NCBI RefSeq assembly: GCF_022436705.1
Contig: NZ_JAKUHT010000001.1
Span: forward strand, 62,001-126,000
DNA length: 64,000 nucleotides
Direction: 5' to 3'
Source: Nocardioides sp. CFH 31398
GTDB lineage: Bacteria; Actinomycetota; Actinomycetes; Propionibacteriales; Nocardioidaceae
Position numbers and translations under genes: made by a program. Shown here piece after piece: positions 57,873-64,000 of this stretch. Position 1 is the first letter of the stretch; each line of letters starts with the position of its first letter. The notes below the pieces were generated by a model that was not told the origin of the DNA, ran no database searches, and saw nothing but the letters and a program-made list of their open reading frames with translations.

Positions 57873-58775
57873 TCAACCGGCGATGGCCCGCCGCAGCGCG
57901 AGCACCGCGTCGACGAACCCGGCGGGGTCCTCCTGCGGCGGGTTGTGCCCGACGTCCACCACGCGGTGCTCCACGAGCCGGGTGAACCGCTCGCGGTGCG
58001 CCTCCGTGCTGGACGGCGGCGCGATCGGGTCGGCCGCGGAGTCGACGACGACGGTCGGGACGTCGACCGTCGGCTGAGCCGCGAGACGTCGCTCGGAGTC
58101 CTCGTGGTCCCGGTGGCCGGGCACCAGGGCGTATCGGTGGCGGTAGGAGTGCACGACGGTGTCGACGAAGTCGGGGTTGTCGAACGAGACGGCCGTGGCC
58201 TCGAAGACGTCGTCGGAGGGTGACCACGTCGGCGACCACTCCTCCCACAGCTGGCGGGCGATCTCGCGGCGGTAGCGCTCGAGGCCGCGGCGACCGTGCT
58301 CGGAGTGGAGGTACCACTGGTACCAGAGCCGGCTCTCGACCGCCGGGTGCGCGGGGGTCACCGCCATCCGCGCCACGTCGTGGACGTTGTAGCCGCCGAC
58401 GGTGACGAGCCCGCCGAGCAGGTCCGGCCACAGCAGCGCGGCGACGCACGCGGCGCGGCCGCCCCAGTCGAAGCCGCAGGCGATCGGGCGCTCGAGACCG
58501 AGCATCGTCACCAGGTCGTGCAGGTCGTGCGCGAACGCCGCCTGCGCGCCCGAGCGCAGGACGTCGGCGGAGACGTACCGGGTGGGTCCGTAACCCCGGA
58601 GGTAGGGGACCACGACGTCCGCGCCCGACTCGGCGAGACGGGGGGCGACCTCGTCGTAGCAGCGCGGGTCGTAGGGGAAGCCGTGCAGCAGCACGACCGG
58701 CCACCCGCCGGGGTCCCCGTGGCGCGTGTAGGCGATCTCGACCTGGCCGCCCCGGACGACCCCGATGTCGCTCAC
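57873..58775 (-). CDS. Alpha/beta hydrolase with Asp nucleophile (epoxide hydrolase-like)
   Basis: A 300-aa alpha/beta-hydrolase. The oxyanion loop is VVLLHGFPYDPRCYDEVAP, and the nucleophile elbow is ACGFDWGGRAACVAALL, i.e. Asp rather than Ser, as in epoxide hydrolases and haloalkane dehalogenases. The Trp next to it (DWGG) is also typical. Later acid and base are in VVVDSAADPIAPP and VVDVGHNPPQEDPAGF (catalytic His). There is no signal peptide. GTG 58775. The substrate could be an epoxide, haloalkane or fluoroacetate-like compound. It converges on hutI. Confidence 0.88.
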   Translation of the reverse strand: MSDIGVVRGGQVEIAYTRHGDPGGWPVVLLHGFPYDPRCYDEVAPRLAESGADVVVPYLRGYGPTRYVSADVLRSGAQAAFAHDLHDLVTMLGLERPIACGFDWGGRAACVAALLWPDLLGGLVTVGGYNVHDVARMAVTPAHPAVESRLWYQWYLHSEHGRRGLERYRREIARQLWEEWSPTWSPSDDVFEATAVSFDNPDFVDTVVHSYRHRYALVPGHRDHEDSERRLAAQPTVDVPTVVVDSAADPIAPPSSTEAHRERFTRLVEHRVVDVGHNPPQEDPAGFVDAVLALRRAIAG

Positions 58776-58785
58776 GGGGACATCC

Positions 58786-59304
58786 CTACCGGAACGACGG
58801 CTCGTCCTCCACCGAGGACAGCACGCGTCGCGCCACGCCCCGGCTGCCGGCCACGACGTCGACCGCGACGTCGCCCACGCGGACGTAGCCGGACCACCGC
58901 TCCGGCCCGGGCCCGTCGGGGGGCTGACGGACACCCGGGCCGTGCGGTGGATCGAAGGTGGCGGACGGGACGAACGACACCCCGGGCCCCTGGCCGCACC
59001 GGGTGCGGACCCGGACGGTCCAGGCCGCGAGCGGCTCGGTGCAGCCGTCGAGGTCCGCGGCACCCCAACGGGCGGGGACGTCGACGGTCACTCCGCCGAA
59101 CTCGACCGTCTGCCAGGCGGACCGGGGTGGGCCGTCCGGCCCCCGTGGAGGCTCGAAGGTGGCGGACGCCGCCACCGTCACCGCCCCGGCCGCGACCGGG
59201 AACAGCAGCGCCACCGCGGTCGCCGTCCGTCGCCGCCAGGTGTCCGTCGTCGCGGCACCGGTCCCCGCGTCCGCTGGGTCCGCTGCGTCCCCCGTGTCCC
59301 CCAC
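58786..59304 (-). CDS. Membrane-anchored hypothetical protein
   Basis: A 172-aa protein with an Asp/Thr-rich N-terminus, one membrane helix (TATAVALLFPVAAGAVTVAASAT, residues ~27-50) and an extracytoplasmic part containing VTVDVPARWGAADLDGCTEP and VRTRCGQGPGVSFVP, with two Cys. No family recognised. GTG 59304. It is 10 bases upstream of the epoxide-hydrolase-like gene on the same strand, so the two are probably co-transcribed. Confidence 0.62.
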   Translation of the reverse strand: MGDTGDAADPADAGTGAATTDTWRRRTATAVALLFPVAAGAVTVAASATFEPPRGPDGPPRSAWQTVEFGGVTVDVPARWGAADLDGCTEPLAAWTVRVRTRCGQGPGVSFVPSATFDPPHGPGVRQPPDGPGPERWSGYVRVGDVAVDVVAGSRGVARRVLSSVEDEPSFR

Positions 59305-59346
59305 GACATCTAGGACGCCACGCGCACCCGATCGGTTGCACCCGGC

Positions 59347-60459
59347 CTACGGCAGGCTGCGGGCCACCTCCGCGCCGAGGCGCTCGAGCAGGACGGAGGC
59401 GTCGGCCATCGAGCGGGCGGGGTCCGGCTCGAGGGACGACAGGGCCCACGCCCGACGGATGCCCGCGGTGGCGAGGTCGGCGTCCGACAGCGAGGAGACG
59501 CCGCAGACCGCGACCACGCCGACGCCGTGCCGCGCCGCCGCGGAGGCGACGCCGACGGGGGCCTTGCCGTGCAGCGACTGGGCGTCGAGGGACCCCTCGC
59601 CGGTGACGACGAGGTCCGCACCCGCGACCCGCTCCTCGAAGCCGGCGAGCTCGAGCATCGTCTCGATGCCGGGGCGCAGGTCGGCGCCGAGCACCGCGAT
59701 GGCGGCGAAACCGGTCCCGCCGGCGGCGCCGGCGCCGGGGGCGTCGCGCAGGTCGCGCCCGGTCTCGGCCGCGACCAGGTCGGCCCACCCGGCGAGCGCC
59801 GCGTCGAGCCGGCGGACGTCGTCCGGGGTGGCGCCCTTCTGCGGGCCGTAGACCGCGGCCGCGCCGCGCGGGCCGAGCAGCGGGTTGTCGACGTCGCTGG
59901 CCACCGTGACGGTGACGCCGTCGAGGCGGGCGCGCACCGCCGTGAGGTCGAGGGACGCCGCCTGCTCCAGCCCGGCGCCGCCGAGGGGCACCGGGGCGCC
60001 GTCCGCGTCGAGCACCCGTCCGCCGAGGCCGACGACCAGGCCGGCGCCGCCGTCCGTCGAGCTCGACCCACCCACGCCGAGCACGATCGTGGTGCAGCCG
60101 GCGTCGACCGCGGCCGCCATGAGCTCGCCGGTGCCGACGGGGGAGGCGGTGAGGGGCTCCAGCCCGCCGGGCAGCCGCGACAGCCCCGAGGCGTCGGCCA
60201 TCTCGACGACGGCGAGGTCGCCCGAGCGTGCGTACGCCGTGTCGACCGGCTCGCCGGTCGGGCCCGTGACGGTCACGGGCACCCGCTCGTAGCCCGCCTC
60301 GAGCGCGGCGACGAGCGTGCCGTCGCCGCCGTCCGCGACGGGCACGCGCTCGACGACGGCGTCCGGTCGCTCGGCGACCAACCCCCGCTCGAGCGCGGCA
60401 CACACCTCGGCGGCCGTCAGCGACCCCTTGAACTTGTCGCACGCCAGCACGATCCGCAC
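59347..60459 (-). CDS. Glycerate kinase (GlxK/GarK type)
   Basis: A 370-aa kinase that phosphorylates D-glycerate (to 2- or 3-phosphoglycerate). Family marks: RIVLACDKFKGSLTAAEV, PVADGGDGTLVAALEAG, MADASGLSRLP, SPVGTGELMAAAVDAGCTTIVLGVGGSSSTDGGAG, DVDNPLLGPRGAAAVYGPQKGA and TGEGSLDAQSLHGKAPVGVA. The length fits. GTG 60459 is 42 bases after the LacI stop on the same strand, so the kinase and regulator may form one unit. It would take up glycerate from glyoxylate or sugar-acid breakdown. Confidence 0.93.
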   Translation of the reverse strand: MRIVLACDKFKGSLTAAEVCAALERGLVAERPDAVVERVPVADGGDGTLVAALEAGYERVPVTVTGPTGEPVDTAYARSGDLAVVEMADASGLSRLPGGLEPLTASPVGTGELMAAAVDAGCTTIVLGVGGSSSTDGGAGLVVGLGGRVLDADGAPVPLGGAGLEQAASLDLTAVRARLDGVTVTVASDVDNPLLGPRGAAAVYGPQKGATPDDVRRLDAALAGWADLVAAETGRDLRDAPGAGAAGGTGFAAIAVLGADLRPGIETMLELAGFEERVAGADLVVTGEGSLDAQSLHGKAPVGVASAAARHGVGVVAVCGVSSLSDADLATAGIRRAWALSSLEPDPARSMADASVLLERLGAEVARSLP

Positions 60460-60501
60460 GCCGTCAGTCTCCCGTCCCTCGTCGCCGCTCGCCGGTCCGT
60501 C

Positions 60502-61560
60502 TCAGGCGCCCGACGCGGCGTCGACGACGAACGCGCCGACCGGACCGGTCGAGTCCCGCACGACGAGGTCGGCCCCCACCGTCGCACGCCGCGGCCGCTT
60601 GCCCGGTTCGCGCAGGGCCAGCTCGAGCGCTCGTCGCCCCATCTCGGCCATGGGCAGCCGCACCGTGGTGAGGCCGGGGGCCAGGTCACCGGCGACGGCC
60701 ACGTCGTCGAAACCGGTGACCGACACGCGGTCGGGGACGGCGACGCCGTCGCGCCGCAGCTGGGTCAGGCACCCGATCGCCATGTCGTCGTTCAGCGCCA
60801 GGATCGCGGTCGTCGCCGGGTGCTCGGCGAGGATGCGGGTCGCGCACTGCCGCCCGCCGTCCCGCGTGAACGGCGCCTCGACCACCGGGACCGCGGCCGG
60901 GTCCAGTCCCGCCTCCGCGAGGGCGGCGTGGACGCCGGCGAGGCGGTCGGCGACCGTGGTGAGGGTCCGCGAGCCGGCGGCGACGGCCAGCGCCGAGTGG
61001 CCGAGGCCCAGGACGTGGCGGGTGACCTCGCGCGCCCCCTCCAGGTTGTCCGGCAGGACGGCGTCCGCACGCAGGTGGTGGCGCCCGATCACGGTCACCC
61101 GCCCCCCGGCGGCGGTGAACTGCTCGAGCTCGCCCCGGGCCGTCCGCTCGAGGGCGGGGTCGACGAAGCCGGAGCCCGCGACCACGATCGCGCTGACGCG
61201 GTGGGCGACGAGGGTCCGGATCTGGGTGAGCTCGACCTCGGGGTCACGCCCGGTGTGGCAGATCTGCACCGTCAGCCCGCGCTGCCGCGCGAGGTCGAGG
61301 ACGCCGCTCGCGATCTCGGAGAAGTACGGGTCCCCGATCTCGTGGACCACGAGCCCGACGGTGGTCGACGACCCGCCCGCGAGGGAGCGGGCGTGGATGT
61401 TCGCGACGTACCCGAGGCGTTGCGCGGTCTCCCGCACGCGGTCGGCGACCGCGGCGCTGACGCCGTTGGTCCCGGCCATCGCCCGCGAGGCGGTGGCGAT
61501 CGAGACGCCCGCCGCCTCCGCCACGTCCGCGAGGCGCGGCGAGCCGCCGGTGCTGCGCAT
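60502..61560 (-). CDS. LacI-family transcriptional regulator
   Basis: A 352-aa regulator: helix-turn-helix SPRLADVAEAAGVSIATASRAMAGTNGVSAAVADRVRETAQRLGYVANIHARSL, then the periplasmic-binding-like effector domain ending in RVSVTGFDDVAVAGDLAPGLTTVRLPMAEMGRRALELAL. ATG 61560 has AGGAGGCACG just upstream. It is divergent from the ABC importer at 61703 and the region between holds several TTACGTAA/CGCTTACG dyads, so it most likely represses the importer in the absence of its substrate. Confidence 0.93.
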   Translation of the reverse strand: MRSTGGSPRLADVAEAAGVSIATASRAMAGTNGVSAAVADRVRETAQRLGYVANIHARSLAGGSSTTVGLVVHEIGDPYFSEIASGVLDLARQRGLTVQICHTGRDPEVELTQIRTLVAHRVSAIVVAGSGFVDPALERTARGELEQFTAAGGRVTVIGRHHLRADAVLPDNLEGAREVTRHVLGLGHSALAVAAGSRTLTTVADRLAGVHAALAEAGLDPAAVPVVEAPFTRDGGRQCATRILAEHPATTAILALNDDMAIGCLTQLRRDGVAVPDRVSVTGFDDVAVAGDLAPGLTTVRLPMAEMGRRALELALREPGKRPRRATVGADLVVRDSTGPVGAFVVDAASGA

Positions 61561-61614
61561 CGTGCCTCCTCGGACTCGTCGGATGGTTCCACCACATTCG
61601 TGCCCCTGTGGTGC

Positions 61615-61684
61615 TTGCCACACCGACCACGTGTGTCCTACGTTACACGAAACCGCTTACGTAATCGCTTACGTAAAGCGTTTC
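61615..61684 (+). promoter_or_regulatory. Importer promoter with LacI-type operators
   Basis: TTGCCA (61615-61620), 18-base spacer, TACGTT (61639-61644). Directly downstream are two TTACGTAA palindromes (61657-61664, 61669-61676), 12 bases apart, inside the direct repeat CGCTTACGTAA. An outer GAAACCGCTT ... AAGCGTTTC dyad spans 61649-61684. Binding here would block transcription. Confidence 0.7.
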
Positions 61685-61702
61685 CTCAGAACGGAGCACG
61701 AC

Positions 61703-62944
61703 GTGAGCACTGCATCGACCCGCATCCGCCGCACCGCCGGCGTGCTGGGCACCTGCCTGGCCCTGGCCGCCGTCACCAGCGCCTGCGGGCTCGGCGCCGG
61801 CGCCTCGGGCGGCGAGGGCGGCGACGACGAGATCGTCATCGGCATCTCCCTGCCGCTGACCGGCGACTACAGCGAGCCCGGCAAGGGCGTCCAGGCGGGC
61901 TACGAGGCCTGGGCCGACTGGACCAACGACAACGGCGGGCTGCTGGGCAAGCAGGTGCGCCTCGAGATCCTCGACGACCAGTCGAACGCCGACCGGGTCG
62001 CGTCCGACTACGAGCAGCTCATCAACTCCGAGCAGGTCGACCTGGTCTTCGGGCCGTTCTCGACCCGCCTGGTGGTCCCGGCCGCGCAGGTCGCGCAGGA
62101 CTACGGCTTCCTCTTCGTCGAGCCCGCGGGCGCGGCGGAGGAGGTCTTCACCCAGGGCTTCGACAACCTCTTCTACGCCGCCCCGGCCGTGGCGGACGAC
62201 CACTACAACCTGCTGGCCGAGCACATCCTGGCGATGCCCGAGGACGAGCGTCCCCGGACGGCCGCGTTCGCCGCGATGGACGACCCCTTCGCGCAGGGCA
62301 CGGCCTACGGCCTGCGGGACAAGCTCGAGGAGGCCGGCGTCGAGATCGTCGTCGACGAGGTCTACCCGCCCAACACGACCGACTTCAGCTCGATCGCCGC
62401 GCAGATCGCCGACTCGGACGCCGACATGGTCGTGGGCGGCACGCAGTACCAGGACGCGGTCAACATGATCGTCGCGCTGCAGCAGCTCGACTACCAGCCG
62501 GACCTCGCCGCCTTCTCGACCGCGCCGACCAACCCGGAGTTCGCCGAGGCCATCGGCGGGGCGACCGAGGGGATCATCGCCCCGACCGGCTACACCCCCG
62601 AGGCGCCGTACCCCTCGAACGAGGAGTTCGTCGACTACTACACCGAGGCCACCGGCGAGGCCCCCGGCGAGGACCAGGCCAACGCCTGGACCACCGGCCA
62701 GGTCACCGCCGCCGCGGTCGAGGCCGTCGGCTGCGCCGACCCCGACCCGGAGTGCCAGGGCCAGCTGATCGACTGGCTGCGCGAGAACGAGGTCGACACC
62801 GTCGTCGGACCGCTGACCTGGGACGCCGAGGGTCGCCCCGAGAGCGCGCACCTCATCCAGCAGTACGTCGACGGCGAGATCCGCATCGTCCTGCCCGAGC
62901 AGTCCGCCGAGGCCGACTTCGTCATGCCGAAGCCGGCCTGGTGA
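61703..62944 (+). CDS. Branched-chain-amino-acid-type ABC substrate-binding lipoprotein
   Basis: A 413-aa binding protein of the LivJ/Peripla_BP_6 family. The signal peptide ends VTSAC (lipobox), and the domain shows VIGISLPLTGDYSEPGKGVQAGYEAWADWTN, LLGKQVRLEILDDQSNADRVASDYEQLI, GPFSTRLVVPAAQVAQDYGFLFVEP and NMIVALQQLDYQPDLAAF. Binding proteins of this family take up amino acids, amides, urea and aromatic acids; the ligand cannot be named. GTG 61703 has an ACGGAG ribosome site. First gene of an importer operon under the divergent LacI regulator. Confidence 0.92.
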   Translation: MSTASTRIRRTAGVLGTCLALAAVTSACGLGAGASGGEGGDDEIVIGISLPLTGDYSEPGKGVQAGYEAWADWTNDNGGLLGKQVRLEILDDQSNADRVASDYEQLINSEQVDLVFGPFSTRLVVPAAQVAQDYGFLFVEPAGAAEEVFTQGFDNLFYAAPAVADDHYNLLAEHILAMPEDERPRTAAFAAMDDPFAQGTAYGLRDKLEEAGVEIVVDEVYPPNTTDFSSIAAQIADSDADMVVGGTQYQDAVNMIVALQQLDYQPDLAAFSTAPTNPEFAEAIGGATEGIIAPTGYTPEAPYPSNEEFVDYYTEATGEAPGEDQANAWTTGQVTAAAVEAVGCADPDPECQGQLIDWLRENEVDTVVGPLTWDAEGRPESAHLIQQYVDGEIRIVLPEQSAEADFVMPKPAW

Positions 62945-62951
62945 GGCGACC

Positions 62952-63836
62952 GTGAGCGCCTCCCTGCTGCTCCAGGGCGTGATCCTGGGCATCCTCCTCG
63001 GCGGGCTCTACGCCCTGCTCGCCGCCGGCCTGACCCTCTACTTCGGGGTCATGCGGGTGGTCATGATCGCCCACTCGGCGTTCCTCATCCTGGCCGCCTA
63101 CATCGCCTGGTGGATGAACACCTCGCTCGGGCTGGACCCGCTGCTCTCGCTGGTCGTGACCGTGCCGTCGTTCTTCGTCGTCGGCTACGTCATGCAGCGC
63201 GGCCTGCTGTCACGGCTCCGCCCGGCGACGCTGACGATGATGTCGGTCCTGCTGACCTTCGCGATCGCACTGACGATCGAGGGGGCGCTGGGCTACTTCT
63301 TCACCGGCACCCAGCGCCGCATCCAGCTCTCGTACGCCTCGGCGAGCTTCGAGGTCCTCGGGGCCCAGGTCGCGGTGGTCAAGCTCGTCGCCTTCGGCCT
63401 CGCGGTCGTCGCCCTCGTCGCCCTGTGGGCGGTGCTCAAGCTGACGTCGTTCGGCCAGGCGCTGCGGGCGACCATCCAGCACCCCGAGGCCGCCCGGCTG
63501 CTCGGCATCGACACCGACCGCATCGCCGGCTTCGGCTTCGGGCTCGGCCTCGCGACCGCCGCGATCGGTGGGACGGCGCTCTCGCTCGACTCGACGATCT
63601 ACCCCTCGCTGCACTGGCACTGGATCGGCCCGCTGATGGCGATCATCGTCATCGGCGGCCTCGGATCCATCCCGGGCGCCGCGATCGCCGCGATGCTGCT
63701 CGGCGTCTCCCAGGCCCTGCTGCAGATCCCGCTCGGGACCACCTGGGCGCAGACGGTCTTCTACGTCGCGCTGTTCGCCACCTTGATGGTCCGCCCCCAG
63801 GGTTTCTTCGGAGGTCGTCTTGCCCAGCGTTTCTGA
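62952..63836 (+). CDS. Branched-chain-type ABC permease LivH-like
   Basis: A 294-aa permease with about eight membrane helices. ILGILLGGLYALLAAGLTLYFGVMRVVMIAHSAFLILAAYIA is the LivH opening, and MAIIVIGGLGSIPGAAIAAMLLGVSQALL is the conserved late region. GTG 62952 is seven bases after the binding-protein stop. The next gene overlaps by 17 bases. Confidence 0.93.
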   Translation: MSASLLLQGVILGILLGGLYALLAAGLTLYFGVMRVVMIAHSAFLILAAYIAWWMNTSLGLDPLLSLVVTVPSFFVVGYVMQRGLLSRLRPATLTMMSVLLTFAIALTIEGALGYFFTGTQRRIQLSYASASFEVLGAQVAVVKLVAFGLAVVALVALWAVLKLTSFGQALRATIQHPEAARLLGIDTDRIAGFGFGLGLATAAIGGTALSLDSTIYPSLHWHWIGPLMAIIVIGGLGSIPGAAIAAMLLGVSQALLQIPLGTTWAQTVFYVALFATLMVRPQGFFGGRLAQRF

Positions 63837-64000
63837 CACCCGGCCCGACCGCGCGGCGCTCGCCGCGAGGCAGACCCGCTTCGACCGGGTCGTGCGCGTG
63901 GTGAAGGTCGCCGCGCTGCTCGTGGTGGCCGTGCTCGTGCTGAGCTTCCCGGCCACCGCCGCCAACCCGTTCATCCTGTCGGTCGGCGTCATCATCGCCA
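63820..64000 (+). CDS. Second ABC permease (LivM-like), cut by the window end
   Basis: The first 60 codons of a gene starting at TTG 63820, five bases after a GGAGG ribosome site. The basic N-terminus (RPDRAALAARQTRFDRVVRVVK) is followed by a hydrophobic helix (VAALLVVAVLVLSFPATA) and NPFILSVGVIIA, matching the opening of LivM-type permeases. Position directly after LivH supports this. The rest lies beyond 64000. Confidence 0.75.
   Translation, partial: MPSVSDTRPDRAALAARQTRFDRVVRVVKVAALLVVAVLVLSFPATAANPFILSVGVIIA

Noticed and set aside
59527..62955. Open frame of over 1100 codons crossing glycerate kinase, LacI and the importer
   Set aside because: It spans three real genes and two strands of recognised proteins. 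Its product has no recognisable domain.
1..64000. Prophage, integrative element or IS insertion
   Set aside because: No integrase, transposase, relaxase or phage structural gene could be found on either strand. The only tRNA gene has no duplicated 3' end nearby that would mark an attachment site.

Overview
The window reads as chromosome of a high-GC Gram-positive actinobacterium, most likely Nocardioides or a close relative in the Nocardioidaceae. The evidence is very high GC, frequent GTG and some TTG starts, many 4-base start/stop overlaps (GTGA, ATGA), orthologues of mycobacterial FadE5, DesA3, the Rv3230c-type reductase, Rv0338c-type Fe-S reductase and CopD-CtaG fusion, an IdeR-type iron box, and scattered REP-like repeats with arms GGTGGTCGAG and GTCGAGACC that I associate with Nocardioides. 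The genus call is inference. No phage, IS, CRISPR or plasmid genes are visible.

Region 1 (1-31.9 kb) is mostly housekeeping and redox genes: GIY-YIG nuclease, FadE5 acyl-CoA dehydrogenase, a TauE/SafE permease with an Rrf2 regulator, DNA polymerase IV, a lipoprotein, a tRNA-Gly(CCC), an SGNH hydrolase divergent from a DJ-1/MarR operon, Dcd, an iron-regulated siderophore-interacting flavoprotein, a large membrane Fe-S oxidoreductase, SppA, PhzF, a copper operon (CopC, CopD-CtaG), an IclR regulator, the DesA3-type desaturase with its ferredoxin-like reductase, and a NarL-type two-component system next to two paralogous small membrane proteins.

Region 2 (32-50.4 kb) is the most unusual. hutH-hutU is followed, with overlapping or nearly overlapping genes, by an ornithine-cyclodeaminase-family gene and a second HAL-family lyase. 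Next come a LacI regulator with operator palindromes, an amidohydrolase plus cysteine-dioxygenase-like cupin, a third HAL-family lyase, and a complete quaternary-amine-type ABC transporter with two binding proteins. After three intervening genes the amidohydrolase-cupin pair appears again. The two extra lyases lack the A/C-S-G tripeptide that makes the MIO cofactor. I propose, as inference, that the locus takes up and degrades a histidine-derived betaine (hercynine or ergothioneine type) and feeds the hut pathway.

Region 3 (50.5-64 kb) holds two CitE/malyl-CoA-lyase-family genes, a DUF1992 protein, a nitroreductase, and the second hut operon (M20 amidohydrolase, hutF, hutI). Together with hutH-hutU this gives histidine to urocanate to imidazolonepropionate to formiminoglutamate to N-formylglutamate, with the M20 enzyme probably standing in for HutG. 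Then come an epoxide-hydrolase-like protein, glycerate kinase, a LacI regulator, and the start of a branched-chain-type ABC importer that runs off the window.

Convergent gene ends are often closed by long, near-perfect inverted repeats, some containing the stop codons themselves. Several genes have a TANNNT box exactly six bases before the start codon, as expected for leaderless transcripts. Apart from the first 328 bases, no gene-free stretch exceeds about 300 bases.
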